Below, piece after piece: positions 54,309 through 62,710 of a stretch of 64,000 nt of DNA; the stretch's first letter is position 1, and every line of letters begins with the position of its first letter. The stretch comes from an uncultured Oscillibacter sp. GTDB taxonomy: Bacteria > Bacillota > Clostridia > Oscillospirales > Oscillospiraceae. The position numbers and the translations under genes were made by a program. Under the pieces are notes generated by a model. It worked only from the letters and a program-made list of their open reading frames with translations. It had not been told where the DNA came from and ran no database searches. Location of the stretch: positions 62,001-126,000 of the forward strand of contig CAJKKQ010000001.1 of NCBI GenBank assembly GCA_905200545.1. The letters are read 5' to 3'.

Positions 54309-55799
54309 TCAGTTCTTAGCCGCGTCGCTCTTCAAACTCTTTCTCACTGCCAGCACCACCACGATGACGGATACCAGCAGGAAGCATGCACTGATGGGCC
54401 GTGTGACAAACGGTGCAAAGCTCCCCTGGCTGAACATCAGCGCTCTGCGCAGATTCTCCTCCGCCATCGGCCCCAGAATAAAGCCCAAAACCATAGGGGT
54501 AATGGGAAAATCAAACTTTTTAAAGAGATATCCCACAATGGAGAAAATAAAAATAGTAATGGCGTCGAACACCCGGTTATTAATGCCAATACATCCAATG
54601 ACACAAAGGGCCACCACCACCGGCAGCAGATACTGCTTGCGAATCACAAGGAGACGGGTGAATACCCGCATGCCAAAATATTCAATTACCAGCATAAAAA
54701 TATTGGCAATAATCAGGGCGCCGAAAATCCCATATACGATCTGCGGATTTGTACTCATCAGGAGCGGGCCGGGGCGCAGCCCATGCAGCGTCAGAGCCCC
54801 CAGCAGCAAGGCTGTGGTGGCATCTCCCGGAATGCCCAAGGTAATCAGGGGCACCATGGCTCCGCCGATAGACGCATTGTTGGCCGCCTCAGAGGCGATG
54901 ATCCCGTCCATAATGCCGGTTCCAAACTTTTCAGGATACTTCGAATTGTTTTTCGCAGCCAGGTACGAAACAATATTGGAAAGCCCAGGCCCAACACCCG
55001 GCATAATTCCGATAAGCGTCCCAATAACGCTGGAGCGCAGCAGATTCCACTTCTGTTTGAAAAATTCCGCCCAACGGAACCCGAAGCCCTTAATGGAGTA
55101 ATCCCGGATTTGGTTTTTCTCTACACTGTCCTGTACTCCAGCGGCGTCGATGACCTCCGTCAAGGCATACATCCCAATCAATACAGGTACCAGCTGAAAA
55201 CCCGCCTGCAAATTGTAGTTTCCAAATGTGAATCGGGCAGTCCCGTCAATGGGCGCCGATCCTACCACAGCAAAGAGCATTCCGAACACGCCGCTGAGGA
55301 TTCCCTTTTCCAGATTCTTCTCGCTCATGCCCGCCACCATGGAAATGGCAAATACCGCCAGGGAAAAATACTCAAAGGAAGTAAATTTGAGGGCTACCGA
55401 CGCCAACAGGGGCGAGATCAGAATCAGCACCAGAATACTGAAAGAACCGCCGACAAACGAAGATACAATTCCAACGCCCAGGGCTTTTCCCGCTTCACCA
55501 CGCTTCGCCATGGGATGGCCATCAAACGTGGTGGCAATGGAAGACGGGGTACCGGGGATATTGAGCAAAATGGCAGAAATGAGTCCGCCGGAAATTCCCC
55601 CGATGTAAAGTCCGATCAGCAAGGCCATTCCGCTGAGCGGATTCATGCCAAAGGTCAGCGGCAGGCACAGCACCACCGCCATGGTGGCAGTCAGCCCCGG
55701 GATCGCACCAAATATAATTCCCAGAGCCGTACCGAAAAAAATAAACAAGATATTTTGGGCGGTCAGCATAGCCGCCAGTCCCTGAATCAGAAGTTCCAT
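54309..55799 (-). CDS. Tripartite tricarboxylate transporter permease TctA
   Basis: Large membrane subunit of a TctABC carrier, 496 residues with about 11 hydrophobic segments. It has GAIPGLTATMAVVLCLPLT, NIPGTPSSIATTFDGHPM and GIPGDATTALLLGALTLHG, all family hallmarks. The carrier usually takes up citrate or other carboxylates and relies on an extracytoplasmic binding protein. Confidence 0.94.
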   Translation of the reverse strand: MELLIQGLAAMLTAQNILFIFFGTALGIIFGAIPGLTATMAVVLCLPLTFGMNPLSGMALLIGLYIGGISGGLISAILLNIPGTPSSIATTFDGHPMAKRGEAGKALGVGIVSSFVGGSFSILVLILISPLLASVALKFTSFEYFSLAVFAISMVAGMSEKNLEKGILSGVFGMLFAVVGSAPIDGTARFTFGNYNLQAGFQLVPVLIGMYALTEVIDAAGVQDSVEKNQIRDYSIKGFGFRWAEFFKQKWNLLRSSVIGTLIGIMPGVGPGLSNIVSYLAAKNNSKYPEKFGTGIMDGIIASEAANNASIGGAMVPLITLGIPGDATTALLLGALTLHGLRPGPLLMSTNPQIVYGIFGALIIANIFMLVIEYFGMRVFTRLLVIRKQYLLPVVVALCVIGCIGINNRVFDAITIFIFSIVGYLFKKFDFPITPMVLGFILGPMAEENLRRALMFSQGSFAPFVTRPISACFLLVSVIVVVLAVRKSLKSDAAKN

Positions 55800-55817
55800 A
55801 GAGCCTTTCCCCTTTTC

Positions 55818-56318
55818 TTATCCCAAGATCCCCGGGGGGACCAGAAGCTGGAAGCCAAACTTAAAAATGCAATAGATGGCAACTGCAGAAAGCACACCCA
55901 GCAAGGCAAACCGCACCGGATTGCGCTGACTTTTGGGAGCCAGGATCCAAGCCTGTCCAAACACATAGAATGGTGTGGAGAGCAAAAATCCCACCGGCTC
56001 TATGGCAAATACATATAGGCCCAGCAGCAGCAGCGTCTCCACCGCCGGAAGCATCTCTTTCACCGCTGCATGCTTGTTCTCTTTGGCAGAACCAGAGGAT
56101 GAATGCTCCGCCCTGGATAATTGTATCCCGACCCGCAGGATGATAATAAGGCTCAGCAGGATCATCAAAACCGCCAGGAATTTCGGATAAAATCTGGCGT
56201 CCAACGTTGTATCCGCGATGACCTTTATGCTGGCTGAATCCACATAAACCAGAATTGCCAGCAGAATTGTCACAATTCCAGCCCCAATGTCCAGAAGCTG
56301 TCGGTTCCTATTCGGCAT
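55818..56318 (-). CDS. Tripartite tricarboxylate transporter TctB subunit
   Basis: Small membrane subunit of 166 residues with four hydrophobic segments, in the standard position between TctC and TctA. AAGGAG lies upstream of the ATG at slightly long spacing. Confidence 0.9.
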   Translation of the reverse strand: MPNRNRQLLDIGAGIVTILLAILVYVDSASIKVIADTTLDARFYPKFLAVLMILLSLIIILRVGIQLSRAEHSSSGSAKENKHAAVKEMLPAVETLLLLGLYVFAIEPVGFLLSTPFYVFGQAWILAPKSQRNPVRFALLGVLSAVAIYCIFKFGFQLLVPPGILG

Positions 56319-56357
56319 TTTTACCGGTTCTCCTTTCCACCACGCATTGAGGGAATG

Positions 56358-56415
56358 AAAAGCGGGAGGGAAACGCCGGAGGGATTTTCTCTCCTTAGCG
56401 ATTCCTCCCGCTTTT
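56358..56415 (-). terminator. Intercistronic hairpin between tctC and tctB
   Basis: AAAAGCGGGAGG (56358-56369) pairs exactly with 56404-56415. On the minus strand it ends in TTTT after the stem. It would favour the binding-protein message. Confidence 0.7.
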
Positions 56416-56432
56416 GATTATGAATCAGAACT

Positions 56433-57449
56433 TCAGAACATTGCGGCGTATTTGCTGTAGAAATCGTACATCTCGTCGAAATAAGTCTGAGTATCCTGCT
56501 GGTTTACAAACTCTGGGGTCAGTGCAAACTGCGCAATATCCTCCTGGCACTCCGGCAGGGCAACCACTTTTTCCACGGCGGAATTGAATTTTTCCACGAT
56601 TTCCGCCGGAGTATCCTTGGGGAACGCATAGAAGAAGAACTTCTCAAACACCAGATCCAGCCCCTGTTCCCGGAAGGTAGGGACATCCGGTGCAGCGTCC
56701 GTGCGCTCTTCCGAGAAAACGCCCAACGGCACAATGTCTCCGGATGCAATATAGTCCTGGGCACTGCCGTAGGTCATAAAGAACACATCAATCTGACCGC
56801 CCATCAGGGCCGCAATGAGATTTGAGAATCCGGCGGCAATATCCACCTGATTGAATTTCACCCCTGCAGCATCCTCCAGCGCCAGCGCCACAAGGTGGGC
56901 CTGCGTACCGGTCTCACGTCCAAAAACAACAGATTCCGGTTCAGCCTTGCATTGATCGATGACGTCCTGCAGGCTCTTGAATTTCTTCGCATCGGCGAAG
57001 AGCATCTGCGTATTGTCCTTGATGGGAATATCGGCAATCTGCATATCGGTCCGTACATCAAAATCCGCTAATCCCATAATTGTATTGAGCAGTGCGGAAC
57101 CATGATAGAACAGGATCGTGTTCCCGTCCGGCTCAGCATCTTTCACCTGTCTGGTTCCAACGGTGCCGCCTGCGCCGCCGACATTGGAAATGACCACAGA
57201 CTGGCCGAGTTCCTGCTCCAAATACTGGCCGAAAATACGGGCATAGCTGTCCGTGTCTCCGCCCGCGCTGGCAGGAACCACCACAGTAATGGCCTTTTGG
57301 GGCCAGTCGATTTCCTGTGTGCTTTCTGCTTCGTTCCCCGCTTGCTGGTCATCGTCGTCTGTGGAGGCAGCATTGGACCCGCAACCGGCCAGTGCGACAA
57401 CCAAAGTCATTGCCAGGGCAAACAGTCTAAGTTTCGCGCTCTTTTTCAT
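56433..57449 (-). CDS. Tripartite tricarboxylate transporter substrate-binding lipoprotein TctC
   Basis: Extracellular binding protein, 338 residues. It has a signal peptide with lipobox LAGCGS, acidic linker, WPQKAITVVVPASAGGDTDS, SNVGGAGGTVGTRQVKDAEPDG and a carboxylate-binding fold. It starts with GAGGAGG upstream and is first in the Tct operon. In Gram-positives a lipid anchor replaces the periplasmic form. Confidence 0.92.
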   Translation of the reverse strand: MKKSAKLRLFALAMTLVVALAGCGSNAASTDDDDQQAGNEAESTQEIDWPQKAITVVVPASAGGDTDSYARIFGQYLEQELGQSVVISNVGGAGGTVGTRQVKDAEPDGNTILFYHGSALLNTIMGLADFDVRTDMQIADIPIKDNTQMLFADAKKFKSLQDVIDQCKAEPESVVFGRETGTQAHLVALALEDAAGVKFNQVDIAAGFSNLIAALMGGQIDVFFMTYGSAQDYIASGDIVPLGVFSEERTDAAPDVPTFREQGLDLVFEKFFFYAFPKDTPAEIVEKFNSAVEKVVALPECQEDIAQFALTPEFVNQQDTQTYFDEMYDFYSKYAAMF

Positions 57450-57577
57450 CTTTTTTCCTCCTCAATTTTGGATACTCTTCCAAACCTCAGTTTGGATCTT
57501 GACCGGCACATCGCAGCGATCATGCTGCTTTGCTCTTGAGGTGCGCAGCCAATACGTTCCGTCGGAGGAAGATGGAG

Positions 57578-58282
57578 TCAGTTCGTTTCTTTACTCCAAG
57601 CGGCTTTGAGCTTCTGGATGGATTTATCCAGGTGCTCTTCCATAATCCGCGCCGCCTGCTCTCCATCCCGGTCTTTCACCGCTTTAAAAATCAAAGGGTG
57701 ATAAATCTGACCTCCGGACGGTCCAAACATGGTGTGCTGCTTCGTTTGCTCCGTTAGAAGTATTTCCTTAATCACGGTGTACACCTTGACCATAACGGAG
57801 TTCTTGGTGGCTTTTGCCAGCAAAAAATGGAATTCAACATCCAACCTTGCAAATTCGGCAGCATCCCGATTCGCATTGTCCATGTCTTTCAGGTTTTGCT
57901 CTAACGCCTCAAGATCATCAGAATCGGCATTTTGAGCGGCCAATCTTGCACTTCCAACATCCACAATCCGACGGAATTCATACACATCCATCAGCTGTGT
58001 GTGGTCAATAATCAGCATCGGCAGAAGGCTGTTCATGCACGTCTCAATCGTTGCCTCTCCCACAAAGGTTCCTTCACCTTGTTTGGATACCACCAAACCC
58101 AGGGCGTTGAGCCTTCCCAGGGCAGCCCGAATGGATACACGGCTGACATGAAACGTTTTTGCCAGATCGTTTTCTGACTGGATCTTTTCTCCTGCTTTCC
58201 ACTCTCCTGTGGAAATCAAGGCCTTCATTTGCTCAAAAACTTCTTCGGAAACATTGCTCTTTTTAATCGGTTCAATGGGCAT
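57578..58282 (-). CDS. GntR/FadR family transcriptional regulator
   Basis: A 234-residue regulator. The N-terminal winged helix (LAKTFHVSRVSIRAALGRLNALGLVV) is followed by an FCD-type helical domain with DVEFHFLLAKATKN, which includes the metal-binding His. GAGGAG precedes the ATG. It lies directly upstream of the Tct genes and probably responds to a carboxylate or sugar acid. Palindromic sites occur before it and before the isomerase gene. Confidence 0.93.
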   Translation of the reverse strand: MPIEPIKKSNVSEEVFEQMKALISTGEWKAGEKIQSENDLAKTFHVSRVSIRAALGRLNALGLVVSKQGEGTFVGEATIETCMNSLLPMLIIDHTQLMDVYEFRRIVDVGSARLAAQNADSDDLEALEQNLKDMDNANRDAAEFARLDVEFHFLLAKATKNSVMVKVYTVIKEILLTEQTKQHTMFGPSGGQIYHPLIFKAVKDRDGEQAARIMEEHLDKSIQKLKAAWSKETN

Positions 58283-58301
58283 AATTTTCTCTCCTCGTAT
58301 A

Positions 58302-58318
58302 TGTAAGATGTATTACAT
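58302..58318. promoter_or_regulatory. GntR-type operator candidate before the gntR gene
   Basis: TGTAAGATGTATTACA, a near palindrome, matches the site at 59231-59247 at 15 of 16 shared positions and lies 20 bases before the gene start. Confidence 0.5.
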
Positions 58319-58404
58319 GTACAACCATTTTATCATGATTCTCCGAAAATACAACTACATTTCCATAAGGAGAAGTTCAAATCTATGCCGCCAGCATCCT
58401 CTTT

Positions 58405-59193
58405 TTAACGATGCCACCCAGCAAGCTTGCGGCAGTCCTCCAAAATAGCAGGTACATTATCACAGCTCGGCATCAGGTACTCCACGATCAGGTTGGGCGC
58501 CTCCTGCAGTTCCCCTACCGCCTCCTTGATGGGTTCAAAGTCCACACTTCCGCTGCCTATCCGGATATGTACATCCCGAACACCGAAATTATCATGAACA
58601 TGAAGTCCTTTCAGCCTGGCACCAAGTGTCCGGATGAGGTCTGGAATGTCCCACCCATTAATGTGGGCATGTCCCACATCAATTAGGGCGTCTACCTGGG
58701 GGAGCTGCCTGAAAAGATCGATATAATCGTGATAGGTGTAAAGCAGGGTCTTGCGATATCTGGTTCCTACATTCTCTACCCAGATCTTCACCCCGTAGCG
58801 CTTTGCCAATTCCGCAATCGTTCCGATTCGCTCGATCCCCCGCTCTCTCAGCATCACCGGATCTTCTGTCAGTGGCTGTGCCGTCACATTCGTATGAAGC
58901 ACCATATACGGACAATTTAACTTTTGGCAGCTGGCCAATGTACTCTCCATTCTGGTAAGAGTATACCGCCAGGCCCGGCTTCCCGCATCTGCCAACAGAT
59001 TGATGTCCTTGGCCGGGCAATGCATCCCTAAGTCCACCTTGGGAAACAGCTCCTGAATATACGCCGTCTCCCCAAAGCCCATTGCATCCGCAAACAACTC
59101 CACGCCGACTTTTTCCGTTTCCAACATCTGGCTATATTCCGCCAGTTTCCATAGCTCGCTAAACTCAAAACACGAAGCACTTATGCTGACCAC
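58405..59193 (-). CDS. Sugar phosphate isomerase/epimerase-like TIM-barrel protein
   Basis: A 262-residue AP-endonuclease-2-fold protein, the xylose-isomerase-like group. It has ELFADAMGFG, DLGMHCPAKDINLLA and LHTNVTAQPL. The metal-site regions are IWVENVGTRY (Glu), DVGHAHINGWD and GLHVHDNFG. Members are isomerases, epimerases or dehydratases of sugars and inositols. The start is a GTG with GGGGGAG upstream. It is the first gene of the minus-strand group. Confidence 0.85.
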   Translation of the reverse strand: MVSISASCFEFSELWKLAEYSQMLETEKVGVELFADAMGFGETAYIQELFPKVDLGMHCPAKDINLLADAGSRAWRYTLTRMESTLASCQKLNCPYMVLHTNVTAQPLTEDPVMLRERGIERIGTIAELAKRYGVKIWVENVGTRYRKTLLYTYHDYIDLFRQLPQVDALIDVGHAHINGWDIPDLIRTLGARLKGLHVHDNFGVRDVHIRIGSGSVDFEPIKEAVGELQEAPNLIVEYLMPSCDNVPAILEDCRKLAGWHR

Positions 59194-59223
59194 GCTTCAT
59201 TTCTCCCCCATCCCTTTCCGTAT

Positions 59224-59247
59224 TGTAATACGTAAGTTGTATTACAT
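59224..59247. promoter_or_regulatory. GntR-type operator candidate before the isomerase gene
   Basis: TGTAATAC and its exact reverse complement flank seven bases; a third TGTAAT-like half follows in the next ten bases. It shares the GTAAGwTGTATTACAT core with the site before gntR. Confidence 0.55.
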
Positions 59248-59446
59248 ATTACATACGGTAGCATAATGCCTATTGAGAATCAAACCCTTTCTTCAAATTC
59301 ATTTTCCGTTTGGCGTAAAATTTTGTGTTTATTTTTTGTGTAAAACAGCATGCGTGCCTACAAAAGGGTCATCCTGTCCCAGCAGGCCACACGCAAAATC
59401 AAGTGCCGGACAAACCTGTAAAACCACAATCTCCCCTGGGAGGCAA

Positions 59447-59492
59447 AGCGAAAGAGGGCCTGGAGCTAGATAGCTCCAGGCCCTCTTTCGCT
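59447..59492. terminator. Long perfect terminator hairpin
   Basis: A 21-bp exact stem with loop AGAT. It lies nine bases from the stop of the minus-strand repeat protein and ends that transcription unit; only a short T-run follows on either strand. Confidence 0.8.
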
Positions 59493-59500
59493 GTTTTCCC

Positions 59501-60106
59501 TCAGGCAGTCAAAATGGTGTAACCTATGGAACGGTAATCTTTGTCCAGAAGCAATACATAGGCCCGGGCATTCTCATTGCTGCGGGGACGCAGCTGCTCC
59601 AAATCCTCCGCGGACTTGCACAAGCGCTTCATCCCTACGGAATGCTCCCGGCTCCACAGCCCGTACAGCTCCACTGTTTGGGAAAAGTCATCCGTGTCTT
59701 CAAAGTAATAGCCGGTGTCGATGCACCAGACCGCGCCGCTGCGCTCCACCTGCTCCGGGGCGATATACTCCGGCAGAGAGGCCTCCTCAAAGTCCCGCTT
59801 CTGCTGTGCATAGAGGCCGGAGAAGTCGTAGTCGCACAGCGTGATGTTCATGCGCCAGGTGTCCCCGCCCACATGACTGGGCTCACCGAAGAAATAGCCG
59901 CACAGGGTGGTGGACCCGCTGTACAAAAGCAATACCCGGAAGGGTGCCCGTCCCCCCTGGACGGAGAACCGCCCGCTGGTCTGTCCAACAACGGAGTTTC
60001 CGCCGGAGGCCACCAGAAATGCCATATTGTCGCTAATCTTCAGATACTCCTCCACGCTGCCCAGGTCCGGTACGCCCCGGAACTCCATGGCTGTGGTCTG
60101 GGGCAC
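59501..60106 (-). pseudogene. C-terminal part of the repeat protein, beyond an in-frame stop
   Basis: A 201-residue frame in phase with the next feature, starting only at a GTG with no ribosome site. It completes the third repeat: FRGVPDLGSVEEYLKIS, LLLYSGSTTLCGYFFGEP, WRMNITLCDYDFSGLYAQQ and ELYGLWSR match lines in repeats 1 and 2 of the upstream part. The stop at 60113-60115 falls inside the repeat. Only readthrough or re-initiation would express it. Confidence 0.7.
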
Positions 60107-60112
60107 AATCTT

Positions 60113-62698
60113 TTACACCTGCTCCAATGTCAAAGAGCAATACTCCCCGTCCGCCGTCAAATCCAGTGCCGCGTCGGTATGAAGCCCGGAGGGAAAGTCC
60201 ATGTGCATCCCAGCCACCCGGTCCCCGTCAGTGACAGTCACATAGCCCATGTACTGCATGGAGCTGTTCAGCAGGAGATAGTCATGAGGGAACTCCTCCG
60301 TAGACCACCGGGCCGCATTGGGCAGATCGGTGATGGGGCGGCAGAACCGGCTGATATAGGGGGAGGTGGCCCGGCTCCACAGGCTCTGGAGCCGCAAACG
60401 ATGGTTGAACGAATCTTCACCGTAAAGTTGATCCACCGGCTCGATATACCAGGCCGCACCGCAGGAGGCGATATCATCCTGGGAGATCTCCGGCAGCTGG
60501 GGCGCGGCTGTGTAGCCCACGGCCTGCTCTTCATAGAGGGCGGAGAAGTCATAGTCGCACAGGGTGAGTTCCATGCGCCACTGCCCGCCTCCCAGGTTCT
60601 CCGGCACGCCCACGAAGTAGCCGCACAGGGTGGTGAAGTCGCTGTAAAGCAGTAGGGTGAAGATCTGATCTTCGGCCAGATTCCAGGTGGCGGAGGAGTG
60701 CCCGCCCCGCTGCCGGCCCTGGGAGGTCACCAGCCAGGCCATATGGAGACTGTCTTTCACATAGGCCTTCACATCCCCGCTCAGATCCGGCATATAGCCG
60801 CCGAAGTTGAAAAAGTCCATCTCCGGTACCGCTTGGCGCAGCAGATCCTCGGTGAACTCGCAGTTTCCGTCGCTGTTCTCCCTCAGGATCAGCTCTGCCG
60901 TGCCCAAGGGGGTGATATCTGTGTCGGTCACCTGGCCGCCGCCTCCCGTGGAGTCCATCATGGTGTAGCCCAGCAGCTGATAGTCCCCATCCAGGAACAG
61001 GAAGCAGCGCCACCGGTCCTCCCGGGGGAGCCGGTCTCTCAGCCGGTCCAGGCTGCGGCTGTGCTCCGCCACATAGGGTGAGGTGTACTGGGCCCAGAGG
61101 TGATAGCCCTGGGCGTCTCCGGGCAGCAGGGTGGGCCCTCGGCCGGTGTTGTAGCCCTCCAGGAAGTATTCCGCACCGGAGCCTATGATGTCCTCCGGGG
61201 CAATGTAGTGGGCAAAGATCTCCTCCCGCTGGGCTTCAAAATCGGAGAGCTGCTGCTCAAAAAGTGCCGTGAAGTCATAGTCACACAGCGTCACCTCCAG
61301 CTGCCACTGTCCGTCCCCTGCCTCTTGCGGCACGCCTACGGCGTGGCCCATCAAGTGGAAGTTGCTGTCATAGAGCAGCAGGCAGAGAGGGCTGTTGGGG
61401 TCACGGTTGGCATCAAAAGAGCCCCACTCCCCTTCGGAGCCATACTCTCCCCGGCTGGAGACCAGCATAGCCATCTGAAAGCTGTTGATGAGATAGGCGT
61501 CGATGTCGTCCCCCATGTCCGGCACGCCGTCCAGATTGATATACGCCACCCCCGGGATCTGTTCTTGCACCAGCTCCGGCGTGACGGTGCACACGCCCTC
61601 CGCGTCCTCCTCTACGGTAAAGAGGACCGTTTCCCCGTCGCCGGGGGCGGTGACATGGAGCACCCGGACTCCAGTGATGCCAATGTCAGCATCAGTACCC
61701 CCCAGCAGCCGGGATAGGAAAAAGAATCCCGCCGCCAGCAGGACCACCACTGCGGCGATCCCCAGGGCTTTCTTCCCCCTTCGGCGGGGCTTGGCCGCCG
61801 GCGTCCGGGCAGGAGCAGTTTCCCCTCCGGGCGCCGTCTCCACAGGATGGCCGGAGCTCTCCCCGGCAGCCGGCAGCTGAACCTCCCGGATTTCCGGTGT
61901 GCTCTTCTCTCCAGGCTCCCGGTGGGGCTGAGGCGCCGCCGTTTCCGGAGGCGCCGCCGCAGGGGCCGCGCCCCGGTGAAAGCGGGCCCTGAACCCGGCC
62001 ATCTGCTGCCGGGCGGCCTTCTTCCGGGTCTGGGCCTCCTCCCGGCGCCGGGCATTCTCCTGGGCCAGGCGCTCCTGCTCCTCTGCCTGCTCCCGGCGCA
62101 CCTGGCGGAGCCCGTGGGCAGAGGCCAGGCGCTGCGCTTCTTCCCTGCGGCAGCCGCAGCGGTGGCACGCCGTCTCACTCTCCCGGTTCACACCGCCGCA
62201 GGAGCAGTACCACAGTCCCTGTCCGCTCCAGAAGGCATACCGGCTTTTAGGCAGGGCAGCACTCAGCGCCAACAGCTCCGGCTCCTCCACCGCCTCCGGA
62301 AGAGGCGTGAACGACGGCAACGGCGCCCAGGCGGCGTCCTCCGGCGCCGTCCAGCGCGTCCCGTCGGCAAAGGCTGCGGACAGCGCCCGAACCTCCATGT
62401 TCCAGTAGCTGCCCCAGGGCAGGACGATGGCCGTGTAGACGCCGAAGGTCTGCCCCCTGGTGATGTGCAGATCCGAGTAGGTAAATACCGTCTCACTGGT
62501 CTCCCCGTCCTCCGGGCACCGCACTGCCACCGTCAGGGCAGTCAGGGGTCTTGGGTCTATGCTCTTCCATTTCAGCTGGGCCACCAGACGGGGGATCCTG
62601 GTGTCCTCCAGCAGGACGCCGGCTGCCAGCACCACCGGGGAGGAGACGGTATACATCCGCTCCGGCAGTGCAAAGCGCCGGATATAGCGATTTTCCAT
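60113..62698 (-). CDS. Zinc-ribbon, single-TM protein with extracellular repeats
   Basis: An 861-residue protein I cannot place in a named family. In order: a beta-rich cytoplasmic domain (1-150); a zinc ribbon with Cys165, Cys167, Cys178, Cys181 and an extra Cys183; an R/E/Q-rich predicted coiled coil (185-235); a Pro-rich linker; an RRRGKK stop before one membrane segment (311-329). Then come two full copies and one cut copy of an extracellular repeat of about 230 residues, marked by LCDYDF and LLLYS. GGGAGG precedes the ATG. It follows a polytopic membrane protein by 12 bases and probably works with it. The frame is truncated by a TAA in repeat 3. Confidence 0.75.
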   Translation of the reverse strand: MENRYIRRFALPERMYTVSSPVVLAAGVLLEDTRIPRLVAQLKWKSIDPRPLTALTVAVRCPEDGETSETVFTYSDLHITRGQTFGVYTAIVLPWGSYWNMEVRALSAAFADGTRWTAPEDAAWAPLPSFTPLPEAVEEPELLALSAALPKSRYAFWSGQGLWYCSCGGVNRESETACHRCGCRREEAQRLASAHGLRQVRREQAEEQERLAQENARRREEAQTRKKAARQQMAGFRARFHRGAAPAAAPPETAAPQPHREPGEKSTPEIREVQLPAAGESSGHPVETAPGGETAPARTPAAKPRRRGKKALGIAAVVVLLAAGFFFLSRLLGGTDADIGITGVRVLHVTAPGDGETVLFTVEEDAEGVCTVTPELVQEQIPGVAYINLDGVPDMGDDIDAYLINSFQMAMLVSSRGEYGSEGEWGSFDANRDPNSPLCLLLYDSNFHLMGHAVGVPQEAGDGQWQLEVTLCDYDFTALFEQQLSDFEAQREEIFAHYIAPEDIIGSGAEYFLEGYNTGRGPTLLPGDAQGYHLWAQYTSPYVAEHSRSLDRLRDRLPREDRWRCFLFLDGDYQLLGYTMMDSTGGGGQVTDTDITPLGTAELILRENSDGNCEFTEDLLRQAVPEMDFFNFGGYMPDLSGDVKAYVKDSLHMAWLVTSQGRQRGGHSSATWNLAEDQIFTLLLYSDFTTLCGYFVGVPENLGGGQWRMELTLCDYDFSALYEEQAVGYTAAPQLPEISQDDIASCGAAWYIEPVDQLYGEDSFNHRLRLQSLWSRATSPYISRFCRPITDLPNAARWSTEEFPHDYLLLNSSMQYMGYVTVTDGDRVAGMHMDFPSGLHTDAALDLTADGEYCSLTLEQV

Positions 62699-62710
62699 GG
62701 CAGCCTCCCG

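Larger units (their letters stand above)
59194..59500. other. Intergenic region with operator and terminator, no gene
   Basis: It holds the palindromic operator at 59224-59247 and the 21-bp-stem terminator at 59447-59492. No coding frame is convincing. Confidence 0.5.

Noticed and set aside
53352-56018. An 888-codon plus-strand open frame
   Set aside because: It runs antisense to gnd, tctA and part of tctB, has a His/Gln/Arg-rich composition typical of shadow frames and no ribosome site.
59224-59260. Repeated TGTAATAC units considered as a CRISPR-like or iteron array
   Set aside because: Too few and too short; the palindromic arrangement and position before a gene fit a regulator site better.
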